From assembly GCF_020616555.1 (NCBI RefSeq), contig NZ_CP085173.1, positions 9,192,001 to 9,256,000 of the forward strand: DNA of 64,000 nt, read 5' to 3'. Below the pieces are notes generated by a model, which saw only the letters and a list, made by a program, of their open reading frames with translations, ran no database searches and was not told the DNA's origin. The DNA is from Streptomyces longhuiensis. Lineage in GTDB: Bacteria > Actinomycetota > Actinomycetes > Streptomycetales > Streptomycetaceae. Made by a program: the position numbers and the translations under genes. This document shows positions 25,976 to 33,644 of this stretch, one piece after another (position 1 is the first letter of the stretch; every line of letters starts with the position of its first letter).

Positions 25976-26524
25976 TCAGACCTTGGGCGCCGAGTCCTCG
26001 AGCTGCCGTGCCGACGGGGTGTAGAACGGGTTGGTGACACCGGACTTCGCCGCGTCGATCACGTCCCCGGCCGTCGGCCGGCCCTCGACGGCGGCACGCA
26101 GGGCCCGGTGCGCGGCGACCCGCTGGTTGCGGAAGGACTCGTCCAGGTCGTCGACGCCCGGGTTGACCCAGATCGCGGCGATGATCAGCAGGTCGTCCGC
26201 CTCGTCGGCGGAGATGGTGCCGTCGAGCACGGCGTCGGTGACCCCCTGCGCGAGGCCCGCCTGAGCCGAACCCCAGGTGGCGCGCTCGTGCAACTCCCCA
26301 TCGGCGGCCGCCTTGTTGACGAACAGCGTCAGCGGCTTCACCGGCACGGAGGGGCGCACGACCGTCATGAACGGCACGTGCCCCGCGCTGGGCGTGGCCA
26401 GGGCGGTGGCCCACGCGGTCTCGACCGGACCGCCCTTGCGGCCGAGGACGATGTTGGTGTGCGCGGCGTTGACGCCGTCGCCGACGAAGGCTTCACCGAT
26501 GAGGGCGGTGGAGGCGAAGGACAT
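25976..26524 (-). CDS. Formaldehyde-activating enzyme (Fae) homologue
   Basis: A 182-residue member of the Fae family. 'LIGEAFVGDGVNAAHTNIVLGRKGGPVETAWATALA' includes the catalytic-type His at residue 22. 'GHVPFMTVVRPSVPVKPLTLFVNK' is the conserved pterin-site region. 'AQAGLAQGVTDAVLDG' and 'IIAAIWVNPGVDDLDESFRNQRVAAHRAL' complete the fold. Fae condenses formaldehyde with tetrahydromethanopterin in methylotrophs and methanogens; no pterin or methanopterin genes are seen here. The true substrate may be another aldehyde, or the protein may act with a different cofactor. First gene of the operon; a 17-bp dyad lies upstream. Confidence 0.85.
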   Translation of the reverse strand: MSFASTALIGEAFVGDGVNAAHTNIVLGRKGGPVETAWATALATPSAGHVPFMTVVRPSVPVKPLTLFVNKAAADGELHERATWGSAQAGLAQGVTDAVLDGTISADEADDLLIIAAIWVNPGVDDLDESFRNQRVAAHRALRAAVEGRPTAGDVIDAAKSGVTNPFYTPSARQLEDSAPKV

Positions 26525-26743
26525 GGTGGTGCTCCCGTACGAGGATCAGGGTGGGGCTGAGCCGAGACCGTGGGCGTGGGAGGCCCAACGGAGGGGCCCG
26601 CCGGATGAGTTGAGGGATGTGCCGACCCGCGGCACGAGACGTGGCCGCACCGGCGGGACGTACCCCGCCTTCGGTTGGCTGCTCGGTGAAACTAGGTCGC
26701 CGCGTGTCCGGCGTGCAAGCCCGCGCAGGAAATCGAAACCGGG

Positions 26744-26760
26744 GTTGCGATGCGCGCAAC
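26744..26760. promoter_or_regulatory. IclR-type operator, copy 1
   Basis: Dyad GTTGCG-N5-CGCAAC (GTTGCGATGCGCGCAAC). It lies in the 324-bp divergent region between the Fae homologue and iclR, 220 bp from the fae start and 89 bp from the iclR start. It matches copy 2 at 27642 at 15 of 17 positions. Confidence 0.65.
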
Positions 26761-26836
26761 CCTCCGCGCTCCCTGCCGCTCGGACGCCCGCGTGACCACA
26801 CTCTGACCAGGCATTTCGGCGGCAGGCCGACGCCTT

Positions 26837-26842
26837 TACGAT
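26837..26842 (+). promoter_or_regulatory. -10 box of a leaderless iclR transcript
   Basis: TACGAT ends 6 nt before the GTG start of iclR and no Shine-Dalgarno sequence is present. Transcription would begin at or next to the start codon, as is frequent in streptomycetes. Confidence 0.5.
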
Positions 26843-26848
26843 GCGAGC

Positions 26849-27622
26849 GTGAACGAAGCGAACGTCCCCCGGTCCGTCCGCAGCCAGGGCCATGGCCTGC
26901 GCCGCGACGTCGATCTCCTCGAAGCCCTCGGCTCGCCCGAGGCCCACCGCACCGGCGGCCTCGGCGTCGTGCGCATAGCCCAGCTGGTGGGCCGCGACAA
27001 GAGCCAGGTGTCCCGGGCGCTGAAGGCGCTCGCCGACGAGGGCATCGTCGAGCGGGACCCCGACAGCCTGGAGTACCGGCTCGGGTGGCGGCTGTTCTCG
27101 CTGGTCGCTCGGACCTCGGAGAGCCGGGTCGTGCGGGTGGCGGGACCGGTCATGCACCGGTTGGCCGCGGACCTGGAGGAGACCACACATCTGTGCGTGC
27201 TGCACGACAGGGAGGTGCGCACGCTGCTCTCGGTGTCCGGGCACTCCTACCGGCTGCGCGAATGGGAGGGCCGCGGCTGCCCCGCCTGGATCACCTCCGC
27301 GGGACCGGTGCTCCTGGAGGGTGCCAGCCCGGACGAGCTGTACGTGCGGTTCGGGGCCACGGAAGAGGTGTCGGTGCCCGACCTCTGGTCCCGCATCCGG
27401 CGGGCCGAGACGGAGGGGTTCGCCCGCGAGGTCGAGGAGTTCGAGCCGGGCCTGGTCGGCGTCTCCGCGGCGGTGCGCGACTTCCGCGGCCGGGTCGTGG
27501 CCGCGCTCAACGTCACCGCGCCCACCGAGCGTTTCGCGTCCCGCCTCGACCACGCGGGCGCGGCGGCCGCGGCCGCCGCGGCGAAGGTGTCGGCCCAGCT
27601 CGGCTGGGAGCCACGGCAGTGA
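26849..27622 (+). CDS. IclR-family transcriptional regulator
   Basis: A 257-residue regulator. The N-terminal winged helix reads 'LLEALGSPEAHRTGGLGVVRIAQLVGRDKSQVSRALKALADEGIVERDP'. The C-terminal effector domain contains 'HLCVLHDREVRTLLSVSGHSYRLREWEGRGCPAWITSAGPVLLEG' in outline and 'VSAAVRDFRGRVVAALNVTAPTERF'. It is probably leaderless. It lies between the fae operon and the aldehyde dehydrogenase-MFS operon, each with a matching dyad upstream. It is inferred to control both and itself, with a pathway substrate as effector. Confidence 0.88.
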   Translation: MNEANVPRSVRSQGHGLRRDVDLLEALGSPEAHRTGGLGVVRIAQLVGRDKSQVSRALKALADEGIVERDPDSLEYRLGWRLFSLVARTSESRVVRVAGPVMHRLAADLEETTHLCVLHDREVRTLLSVSGHSYRLREWEGRGCPAWITSAGPVLLEGASPDELYVRFGATEEVSVPDLWSRIRRAETEGFAREVEEFEPGLVGVSAAVRDFRGRVVAALNVTAPTERFASRLDHAGAAAAAAAAKVSAQLGWEPRQ

Positions 27623-27641
27623 GCGGCCGTACGGGGGAGGG

Positions 27642-27658
27642 GTTGCGCTGAGCGCAAC
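27642..27658. promoter_or_regulatory. IclR-type operator, copy 2
   Basis: Perfect dyad GTTGCGC-TGA-GCGCAAC, 20 bp after the iclR stop and 226 bp before the aldehyde dehydrogenase start. The two copies share GTTGCG-N5-CGCAAC. Confidence 0.65.
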
Positions 27659-27883
27659 TCGTGTCTCGATCGCAGCTGAGACCTTGTTCTCGGCGGTGGA
27701 CGGCCCGTAAATTCCTCGCATCCCGGCCCCAGCGCGACGGACAGAGACCCCAGAGACGTCCCCGCCCCGCACCGGGCCTGCCCTTCGGCACGCCCTTTTT
27801 CGCCGGTTCGCTTGGCATTTCTTTCTTCCACCTGCCGGTTCCGTGTGCCCTGTGCGCCCGCGACCCGGTGCAAGGAGCAGCTC

Positions 27884-29377
27884 ATGGACATCGACATCGA
27901 CACCTCCATCGATATCGACCGCATTGCCAAGTCCCCTTATGGACAAGGAGACTTGTGGATCGGCGGCCAGTGGCGTGCCGCGTCCGACGGCCGCACGTAC
28001 CCGGTGTACGACCCGGCCACCGGCGAGGTCGTCCGCGAAGTCGGCGCCGCCTCGGCCGACGACGCGACCGCCGCCCTCGACGCGGCGTCGGCCGCGGCCG
28101 GGCAGTGGCGACGCACCCCGGCCCGCCGCCGCTCGGAGATCCTCAACGGCGCCTTCCGCCTGATGCACGAGCACAGCGACGCCCTCGCCCGGCTCATCAC
28201 TCTGGAGAACGGCAAGGCGTACCGCGACGCCAAGGCCGAGGTCGGCTACGCCGCCGAGTTCTTCCGCTGGTTCGCCGAGGAGGCCGTACGCGTCGGCTCG
28301 GGCTTCGGCGAGGCACCGGCCGGCGGCTTCCGGCACGTGGTCACCAAGCAGCCCGTCGGCGTCACCGCGTTCGTCACGCCGTGGAACTTCCCGGCCGCGA
28401 TGGCCACCCGCAAGATCGCCCCGGCCCTCGCCGCCGGCTGCCCCGTAGTCCTCAAGCCGGCCCCCGAGACACCCCTGACCGCGCTGGCCGTCGCCGCGCT
28501 GCTCGCCGAGGCCGGACTGCCCGACGGACTGCTCAACGTCCTGCCGACCGACCGCGCCCCCGAGACCGTCTCCGCGTGGCTGGACGACGAGCGCGTGCGC
28601 AAGTTCTCCTTCACCGGCTCCACCGCCACCGGCCGCGTCCTGCTGCGCCAGTGCGCCGAACGCGTCGTCAACGTGACGATGGAACTCGGCGGCAACGCCC
28701 CCTTCGTGGTCCTGGCCGACGCCGACGTCGATGCCGCCGTACGCGGTGCGCTGGACGCCAAGATGCGCGGCGGGGGAGAGGTGTGCATCGCCGCCAACCG
28801 CTTCTACGTCCACGCCGACGTGGCCGCCGAGTTCACCGAGAAGTTCGGCGCCGCGATGCGCGAGGTCAAGGCCGGGCCCGGTCTCGCCGAGGGCGTCACC
28901 CTCGGCCCGATGATCAACCCGACGGCCGTGGAGAGGATCAGCGGCCTGGTCGCGGACGCCGTGAACCGCGGGGCCCGGATCACCGCGCAGGGCGAGGTCC
29001 CTGCCGACGGCGGCTGGTACCACCCGGCGACCGTCCTCACCAACGTCCCCGCCGACGCCGAGATCCTGCACACCGAAGTTTTCGGCCCGGTCGCCCCCAT
29101 CGTCACCTTCACGGACGAGGAGGAGATGCTCACCGCCGCCAACGACACCGCGTTCGGCCTCGCCTCGTACGTCTACACCCGGGACCTGGCCCGCGGCCTG
29201 CGCATCGCCGAGCGCCTGGAGACCGGCATGGTCGGCCTCAATCGCGGCCTGATCTCCGACACGGCCGCCCCCTTCGGCGGCGTCAAGCAGTCCGGCATCG
29301 GCCGTGAGGGAGGCCGCGAGGGAATCGAGGCGTTCCTCGAGACCAAGTACGTCGCCCTGGACTGGCCCACCGACTAG
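27884..29377 (+). CDS. NAD-dependent aldehyde (succinate-semialdehyde-type) dehydrogenase
   Basis: A 497-residue aldehyde dehydrogenase. 'VTPWNFPAAMATRKIAPALAAGCPVVLKPA' is the cofactor region. 'FTGSTATGRVLL' is the glycine motif. 'TMELGGNAPF' carries the general-base Glu, and catalytic Cys301 lies in 'GGGEVCIAANRF'. 'EVFGPVAPI' closes the site. Sequence is closest in style to GabD-like enzymes, but the usual 'GQVC' is 'GEVC', so substrate choice may differ. The ATG follows AAGGAG. An acidic N-terminal 'MDIDIDTSIDIDR' is unusual. It forms an operon with the MFS gene 45 bp on. Confidence 0.9.
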   Translation: MDIDIDTSIDIDRIAKSPYGQGDLWIGGQWRAASDGRTYPVYDPATGEVVREVGAASADDATAALDAASAAAGQWRRTPARRRSEILNGAFRLMHEHSDALARLITLENGKAYRDAKAEVGYAAEFFRWFAEEAVRVGSGFGEAPAGGFRHVVTKQPVGVTAFVTPWNFPAAMATRKIAPALAAGCPVVLKPAPETPLTALAVAALLAEAGLPDGLLNVLPTDRAPETVSAWLDDERVRKFSFTGSTATGRVLLRQCAERVVNVTMELGGNAPFVVLADADVDAAVRGALDAKMRGGGEVCIAANRFYVHADVAAEFTEKFGAAMREVKAGPGLAEGVTLGPMINPTAVERISGLVADAVNRGARITAQGEVPADGGWYHPATVLTNVPADAEILHTEVFGPVAPIVTFTDEEEMLTAANDTAFGLASYVYTRDLARGLRIAERLETGMVGLNRGLISDTAAPFGGVKQSGIGREGGREGIEAFLETKYVALDWPTD

Positions 29378-29422
29378 AAACTGCCCGCCCCCGCCCCCGC
29401 CCCCACAACCTACGGAGTCCCC

Positions 29423-30763
29423 ATGGCAATGACGCCTGTCTCCCAACGCCCCCTCGGCGCGCCCGCGGCGGGCAGCCCCCGCGACCGGGCCCGGCTGCAC
29501 TTCCGCCTGAAGACCGCGACCCAGCTGGGCCAGGGCCTCGACGGCTACGTCATCGGCGGCATCGGCATGGCCATGGCCGCCCTCACGGCGGACCTGCACC
29601 TGGGCACCATCGCCCAGGGTCTCGTCGGAGCCTCGCCGCTGATCGGCATCTTCTTCGGTGGACCGGCCTTCGGCTGGCTCGCCGACCGCTTCGGGCGCCG
29701 CCCCGTCTTCATGGTCGACATGCTGATCTTCCTGATCAGCTCGGTGGCCCAGTTCTTCGTGGTGGACGGCACCCAGCTCTTCCTGATCCGCCTGGTGATG
29801 GGCCTGGCGATCGGCGGCGAGTACGCGGTGGGGGCACCCCTGCTGTCCGAGTACGCGCCCAGTAAGGGCCGCGGCCGACTGCTCGGCAGCCTGGAGATCA
29901 GCTGGTACGCGGGATACGCCCTGGCCACGGTGGTCGGCGCCCTGTTCGCCGAGATGGACGGCGGCTGGCGCTGGTCCCTGTCCAGCGGCGCGGTCATCGC
30001 CGTCGTCTGCCTGGCACTGCGCGGAGGCGTGCCGGAGTCGGCCCGCTGGCTCCTCAGCAGGGGCCGCACCGAGGAGGCCCGAACGCTCATCGAGCGGTAC
30101 GGCATCGAGCTCGACGCGGACGCCGAACTCGCCGACAGCGGTGAACAGGCGGGATTCCGGGCGCTGTTCAGCCGCAAGCACCTGCGGGCGACCGTCTTCG
30201 CCGGCACGTTCTGGGCGGCGCTCGTCCTGCCGTACTTCGCGATCGGTGCCTTCTGGGGCGAGGTGTTCGAGGCTCTGAACATGGGCGACAACGCGGTCGC
30301 CGCCCTCCTCGTCTACGCGTTCACCGCGGTCGCGGGCGTCACGCTCGGCTGCCTCGTGGTCGAGCGCATCGGCCGCCGCAAGCTCCTGATCCCCCCGTTC
30401 TGGATCACCGCGGTCTGCCTCGCCCTGGTGGCGATGTGGCCGGACGTCACGCCCGTCGTGGTGGGCGGCTTCCTGTTCTTCATCTTCCTCAACGCGGCGT
30501 CCAGCGCGCTGACGGCGGTGTATCCCCTGGAGGTCTTCCCCACCGCACTGCGCACCACGGGTGTCGGATTCGCGGCGGCGATCAGCCGCGTCGGTGCAGC
30601 GATCGGTACGTTTCTGCTGCCGATGGGACTGGAACACGTGGGCCCGCGATTCGTCCTGCTCGTGGGAGCGGCGGTGCTCGCGCTCGGCGGTCTGGTCTCC
30701 CACTTCCTGGCCCCGGAGACCACGGACATGGACCTCGCCCACACCGCGCGCGCGGGACGCTGA
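29423..30763 (+). CDS. MFS transporter (sugar/organic-acid:H+ symporter type)
   Basis: A 446-residue, 12-segment major facilitator. 'GWLADRFGRRPVFMVDML' is the loop 2-3 signature, 'RLVMGLAIGGEYAVGAPLLSEYAP' the segment 4 motif, and 'PESARWLLSRGRTEEA' the central loop. 'RIGRRKLL' is the loop 8-9 copy. This set is typical of importers of organic acids and aromatic acids. It is co-transcribed with the aldehyde dehydrogenase under the proposed IclR operator and probably imports the pathway substrate. Two hairpins follow. Confidence 0.88.
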   Translation: MAMTPVSQRPLGAPAAGSPRDRARLHFRLKTATQLGQGLDGYVIGGIGMAMAALTADLHLGTIAQGLVGASPLIGIFFGGPAFGWLADRFGRRPVFMVDMLIFLISSVAQFFVVDGTQLFLIRLVMGLAIGGEYAVGAPLLSEYAPSKGRGRLLGSLEISWYAGYALATVVGALFAEMDGGWRWSLSSGAVIAVVCLALRGGVPESARWLLSRGRTEEARTLIERYGIELDADAELADSGEQAGFRALFSRKHLRATVFAGTFWAALVLPYFAIGAFWGEVFEALNMGDNAVAALLVYAFTAVAGVTLGCLVVERIGRRKLLIPPFWITAVCLALVAMWPDVTPVVVGGFLFFIFLNAASSALTAVYPLEVFPTALRTTGVGFAAAISRVGAAIGTFLLPMGLEHVGPRFVLLVGAAVLALGGLVSHFLAPETTDMDLAHTARAGR

Positions 30764-30780
30764 CCGCGCTGAGTGCTCAT

Positions 30781-30850
30781 GCTCGCCAGGTCGGGCGAGC
30801 GCCCCGCCTGCCCCTGCTTCTGCGCTCGGACCCGGTGGTGGGGGCAGGCG
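30781..30850 (+). terminator. Two hairpins after the MFS gene
   Basis: GCTCGCC / GGCGAGC (30781-30800, 6-nt loop), then CGCCTGCCCC / GGGGCAGGCG (30805-30814 with 30841-30850). Both follow the MFS stop codon. The rest of the gap to 31058 shows nothing identifiable. Confidence 0.45.
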
Positions 30851-31058
30851 CGAGGCGGGCTCGGTGACTCGTGCGGCTCCGAATGGGTGGACTCGCCCGC
30901 ACGGAACACTGCCTGCCGGTCGCGGTGACTGTGCGGAGATGCGCCAACTCTCCTGGAAATGCTGTCTCTTGGACGGCTCGTATGTCGAGACTGGCAGTCG
31001 GCGTTGTCCGAGTCGAGCAACCGACAGTCGACCCACATCGGTCAGTCAGGGAGTTCAG

Positions 31059-31259
31059 ATGAGTCTGCCCAAGCGTGCGATGGCCGTCGCGTTCGTGGCC
31101 GCCGGAGCCCTCACCGCCCTGGCCCCGCAGGCCATGGCCGCGCCGATGCCCTGGGAGACCAGCAAGTCCCCGGCGGCCACCACTCACCACGGCCCGGCGA
31201 CGAGGGCAGGGGAGAGGGGCGCGGCCACTGTGCTCTGCGGCACCCCCTGCTACCAGTAG
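31059..31259 (+). CDS. Small secreted peptide
   Basis: A 66-residue preprotein. A clear Sec signal 'MSLPKRAMAVAFVAAGALTALAPQAMA' has a likely cleavage after AMA or a few residues later. The mature peptide of about 38 residues is Pro/Thr/His-rich and ends in 'LCGTPCYQ', with the only two cysteines in a CxxxC spacing close to the C-terminus. A possible disulfide-closed end or lipid/metal ligand can only be inferred. CAGGGAG precedes the ATG. No homologue is recognised and no partner gene adjoins it. Confidence 0.6.
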   Translation: MSLPKRAMAVAFVAAGALTALAPQAMAAPMPWETSKSPAATTHHGPATRAGERGAATVLCGTPCYQ

Positions 31260-31400
31260 GTGCCGGCATGCTGCCGATCTCGTCGACGAACTCGATTGCC
31301 GCGCCCGCATGAGGCGGGGCGTGTTCGAAGGGGGCAGCGAGCCTGCTGCCCCCTTGCCCACCGCGCTCGCGGCGCGGTCCTGTTCGGACACCGGCGATCC

Positions 31401-31949
31401 TCAGGTGGCGCCCAGGCTCGCCGAGAGGTCCTTCGCCAGAACAACGCTGTCGTAGTTGGTGACGCCCCACCGCCACGTCCCGATGGGTTCGTATCGGCGT
31501 CGCAGGTACCAGGCAACCAGATCGTCCGCTGCTGCGGATGTGTCGATGGCGACGTGCGACGAGCCGAGGGCGGCGATCCTGGACTCCGCCAGATCCAGGA
31601 GCCGGCGCCCCAACCCGCTTCCCCGCTGGGACGGTTCCACCGCCAGCTGCCAGAACGACCCCGCGCCCTCCGGAGCGGGATACCCGGCGGGCGTGGTGTG
31701 AGGGGCGGACACGGTCACGGTCCCGACCAATGCGTCGTCTTCGATCGCGACCCAGCACTCACCCTTGCTCAGCCTGTGCCGGGTGTCCTGCGGAGACTGG
31801 TAGGAAGCGAAGAAGACCCGCCCGGCCTCGGCGTGGTCCGCGTACGCCCGGTGGAGCAGCAAGGTGAGCTCCTCCACCGAATCACCCTCGTGGAAGCGCC
31901 TGAACCGGACGTTGTCCCGCGTACTTGTCTGCTTCGAACCCATGCTCAT
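31401..31949 (-). CDS. GNAT-family N-acetyltransferase
   Basis: A 182-residue acetyltransferase. 'SFWQLAVEPSQRGSGLGRRLLDLAESRI' is the acetyl-CoA-binding motif A with the R/QxxGxG/A loop. 'ATSAAADDLVAWYLRRRYEPIGTWRW' style sequence forms motif B. Substrate unknown. The start at 31949 was chosen over in-frame starts further upstream because the fold begins just after it. The gene stands alone between unrelated genes. Confidence 0.78.
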   Translation of the reverse strand: MSMGSKQTSTRDNVRFRRFHEGDSVEELTLLLHRAYADHAEAGRVFFASYQSPQDTRHRLSKGECWVAIEDDALVGTVTVSAPHTTPAGYPAPEGAGSFWQLAVEPSQRGSGLGRRLLDLAESRIAALGSSHVAIDTSAAADDLVAWYLRRRYEPIGTWRWGVTNYDSVVLAKDLSASLGAT

Positions 31950-31994
31950 GCGGGCAGTCAACAACAGGCAACACCACAAGGGAATGTCGATTCG

Positions 31995-32153
31995 GCGTCG
32001 GCCCGGATCCTGCGCTTTCCGGGGCTGGAGGGAGAGGCACGGGTCTCCTCACTGCACTGTCACACCCTGGCCGAGGCCGAGCGATTCCTGCGGGCCACCG
32101 AGGAGATCGTCCGCGAGGCGAGCTGGAGGCACAGCGGCCGCCGGCGCCTGTGA
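31995..32153 (+). pseudogene. Possible 3' remnant of a PLP aminotransferase-like gene
   Basis: About 52 codons read 'ILRFPGLEGEARVSSLHCHTLAEAERFLRATEEIVRE' and then an Arg-rich end and a TGA. The pattern resembles the C-terminus of class V aminotransferases (xLHYxTxAExxRFL). No N-terminal part, start codon or ribosome binding site is found upstream. The identification rests on a short stretch. Confidence 0.3.
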
Positions 32154-32207
32154 GGCACTCGGTCCAGAGACGAAGCCCCCTGTCCTCCGGAGGCGACCTC
32201 GACAGGG

Positions 32208-32252
32208 AAGGAGGGGTGCGGCCCCGCCGACAGCGGGTCCGCACCCCTCCTT
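32208..32252. terminator. Terminator hairpin
   Basis: A perfect 14-bp stem (AAGGAGGGGTGCGG and complement) with a 17-nt loop. It lies downstream of the dehydrogenase gene on the minus strand and the + strand remnant. Confidence 0.7.
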
Positions 32253-32327
32253 CACCGCACGCACCGGCGCGTACGGGGTCCCGGGCCGCTGGCGCGAACA
32301 TGGAACGGCCCGGGACGGTATGGGGTG

Positions 32328-33410
32328 TCAGCCGTTCAGGGCGTCGATGAGCGCCTTGACGACGTCTTCGGTGGTCGCGGTTCCGCCCACGTCACGGGTC
32401 AGGACGCCCGCCGCGGTCGTGGCCTCGATGGCTCGGTGCAGCCGGGCGGCCTGTTCGGGCAGGCCGAAGTGGTCCAGCATGAGCGCCGCGCTGCCCACCG
32501 CGCCGATCGGGTTGGCCAGGCCCTGGCCGGCGATGTCCGGCGCCGAGCCGTGCACGGGCTCGAACATGCTGGGGAAGCGGCGCTCGGGGTTGAGGTTGGC
32601 GCTCGCGGCCAGTCCGAGGCTGCCCGCCAGCGCGCTGCCGAGGTCGGAGAGGATGTCGGCGTTGAGGTTGGAGGCGACGACGACGGACAGGTCCTCGGGG
32701 CGCAGGACGAACTTCGCCGACATGGCGTCCACGAGGACGCTCTCGGTCTCCACGTCGGGGTAGTCGGCGGCGACGCGCTTGAAGACGTCGTCCCAGAGGA
32801 CCATGCCGTACTGCTGGGCGTTGCTCTTGGTGACGCTCGAGACCTTGCGCCGGTCGCGAGTGCGGGCGAGGTCGAAGGCGAAGCGCATGATGCGTTCGCA
32901 TCCGACTTCGGTGAACAGGGCGGACTGGACGGCGACTTCGCCGCCGGGGCCGCGGCCCGCGAGGTTACGTCCGCCCAGGCCGGCGTACTCGCCTTCGCTG
33001 TTCTCGCGCACGACGACCCAGTCGAGGTCGGTGTGGTCGGCCTTGCGCAGCGGGCTCTGGACGCCGGGCAGGAAGTGGACGGGGCGGACGTTGGCCCACT
33101 GGTCGAAGCTCTGGCAGATCTTCAGGCGCAGGCCCCACAGGCTGATGTGGTCGGGGACGGTGGGCCAGCCGACGGCGCCGAAGTAGATGGCGTCGAAGTC
33201 CTTGAGGCGGTCGAGGCCGTCGTCGTCGATCATTTTGCCGGTCTTGGTGTAGTAGTCGCACCCCCAGGGGAACTCCTCCCAGGCGAAGGAGAAGGCACCG
33301 TCCGAGTCCTGGGCCAGTGCGTCAAGGACGGCGCGGCCTGCTGCGACGACTTCCGCGCCGACGCCGTCGGCGGGAATGGCGGCGATCCTGAATGTCTGGG
33401 GTGTGGTCAC
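32328..33410 (-). CDS. Tartrate dehydrogenase / D-malate dehydrogenase (decarboxylating) family
   Basis: A 360-residue isocitrate/isopropylmalate dehydrogenase-fold enzyme. 'RIAAIPADGVGAEVVAAGRAVLDAL' opens it. 'VVRENSEGEYAGLGG' is the substrate-binding motif, with the Glu-Tyr pattern of tartrate and malate enzymes. 'NLNADILSDLGSALAGSLGLAASANL' carries the metal-binding Asp pair and 'FEPVHGSAPDIAGQGLANPIG' the NAD site. It should oxidatively decarboxylate D-malate or tartrate. The GTG at 33410 has GGAGG 5 nt upstream, which is better than the longer start at 33491. With dctA and lysR it forms a dicarboxylate-use group like E. coli dmlA-dmlR. Confidence 0.88.
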   Translation of the reverse strand: MTTPQTFRIAAIPADGVGAEVVAAGRAVLDALAQDSDGAFSFAWEEFPWGCDYYTKTGKMIDDDGLDRLKDFDAIYFGAVGWPTVPDHISLWGLRLKICQSFDQWANVRPVHFLPGVQSPLRKADHTDLDWVVVRENSEGEYAGLGGRNLAGRGPGGEVAVQSALFTEVGCERIMRFAFDLARTRDRRKVSSVTKSNAQQYGMVLWDDVFKRVAADYPDVETESVLVDAMSAKFVLRPEDLSVVVASNLNADILSDLGSALAGSLGLAASANLNPERRFPSMFEPVHGSAPDIAGQGLANPIGAVGSAALMLDHFGLPEQAARLHRAIEATTAAGVLTRDVGGTATTEDVVKALIDALNG

Positions 33411-33512
33411 AACGGCCTCCGGCGATGAGCGGGCACATGGGGTGCGTGCGGACATCCATGAGTCAACACAGGGGCCCGGCACCGCGTCCAAGACCTGCTT
33501 TCGATGCGACCC

Positions 33513-33527
33513 ATAGCCGCAGCCGAT
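33513..33527. promoter_or_regulatory. LysR box, copy C
   Basis: ATAGCCGCAGCCGAT, a 14/15 match to copy B, 103 bp upstream of the dehydrogenase start. Its outer A is changed, so the dyad is imperfect. Confidence 0.5.
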
Positions 33528-33644
33528 GAGTGGGGCAGCACGGAAGCATGAACCACCCCACGGTGTCCGATGGGCGGAACAGGGGACCGTTCAGGAGAGG
33601 TTGGCGCCCCCCGACGATGGTCCGCCGGGTGACACAGCGGCCGT

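Noticed and set aside
26546..31036. A 1496-residue open frame on the minus strand opposite iclR, aldehyde dehydrogenase and MFS genes
   Set aside because: Composition is dominated by Arg, Gly, Asp, Glu and His with no family motifs. It is the antisense shadow of GC-rich genes whose + strand frames have clear domains.
33411..33491. Longer start of the tartrate/malate dehydrogenase
   Set aside because: The extra 27 residues are not family-like; GTG at 33410 has GGAGG at 5 nt.
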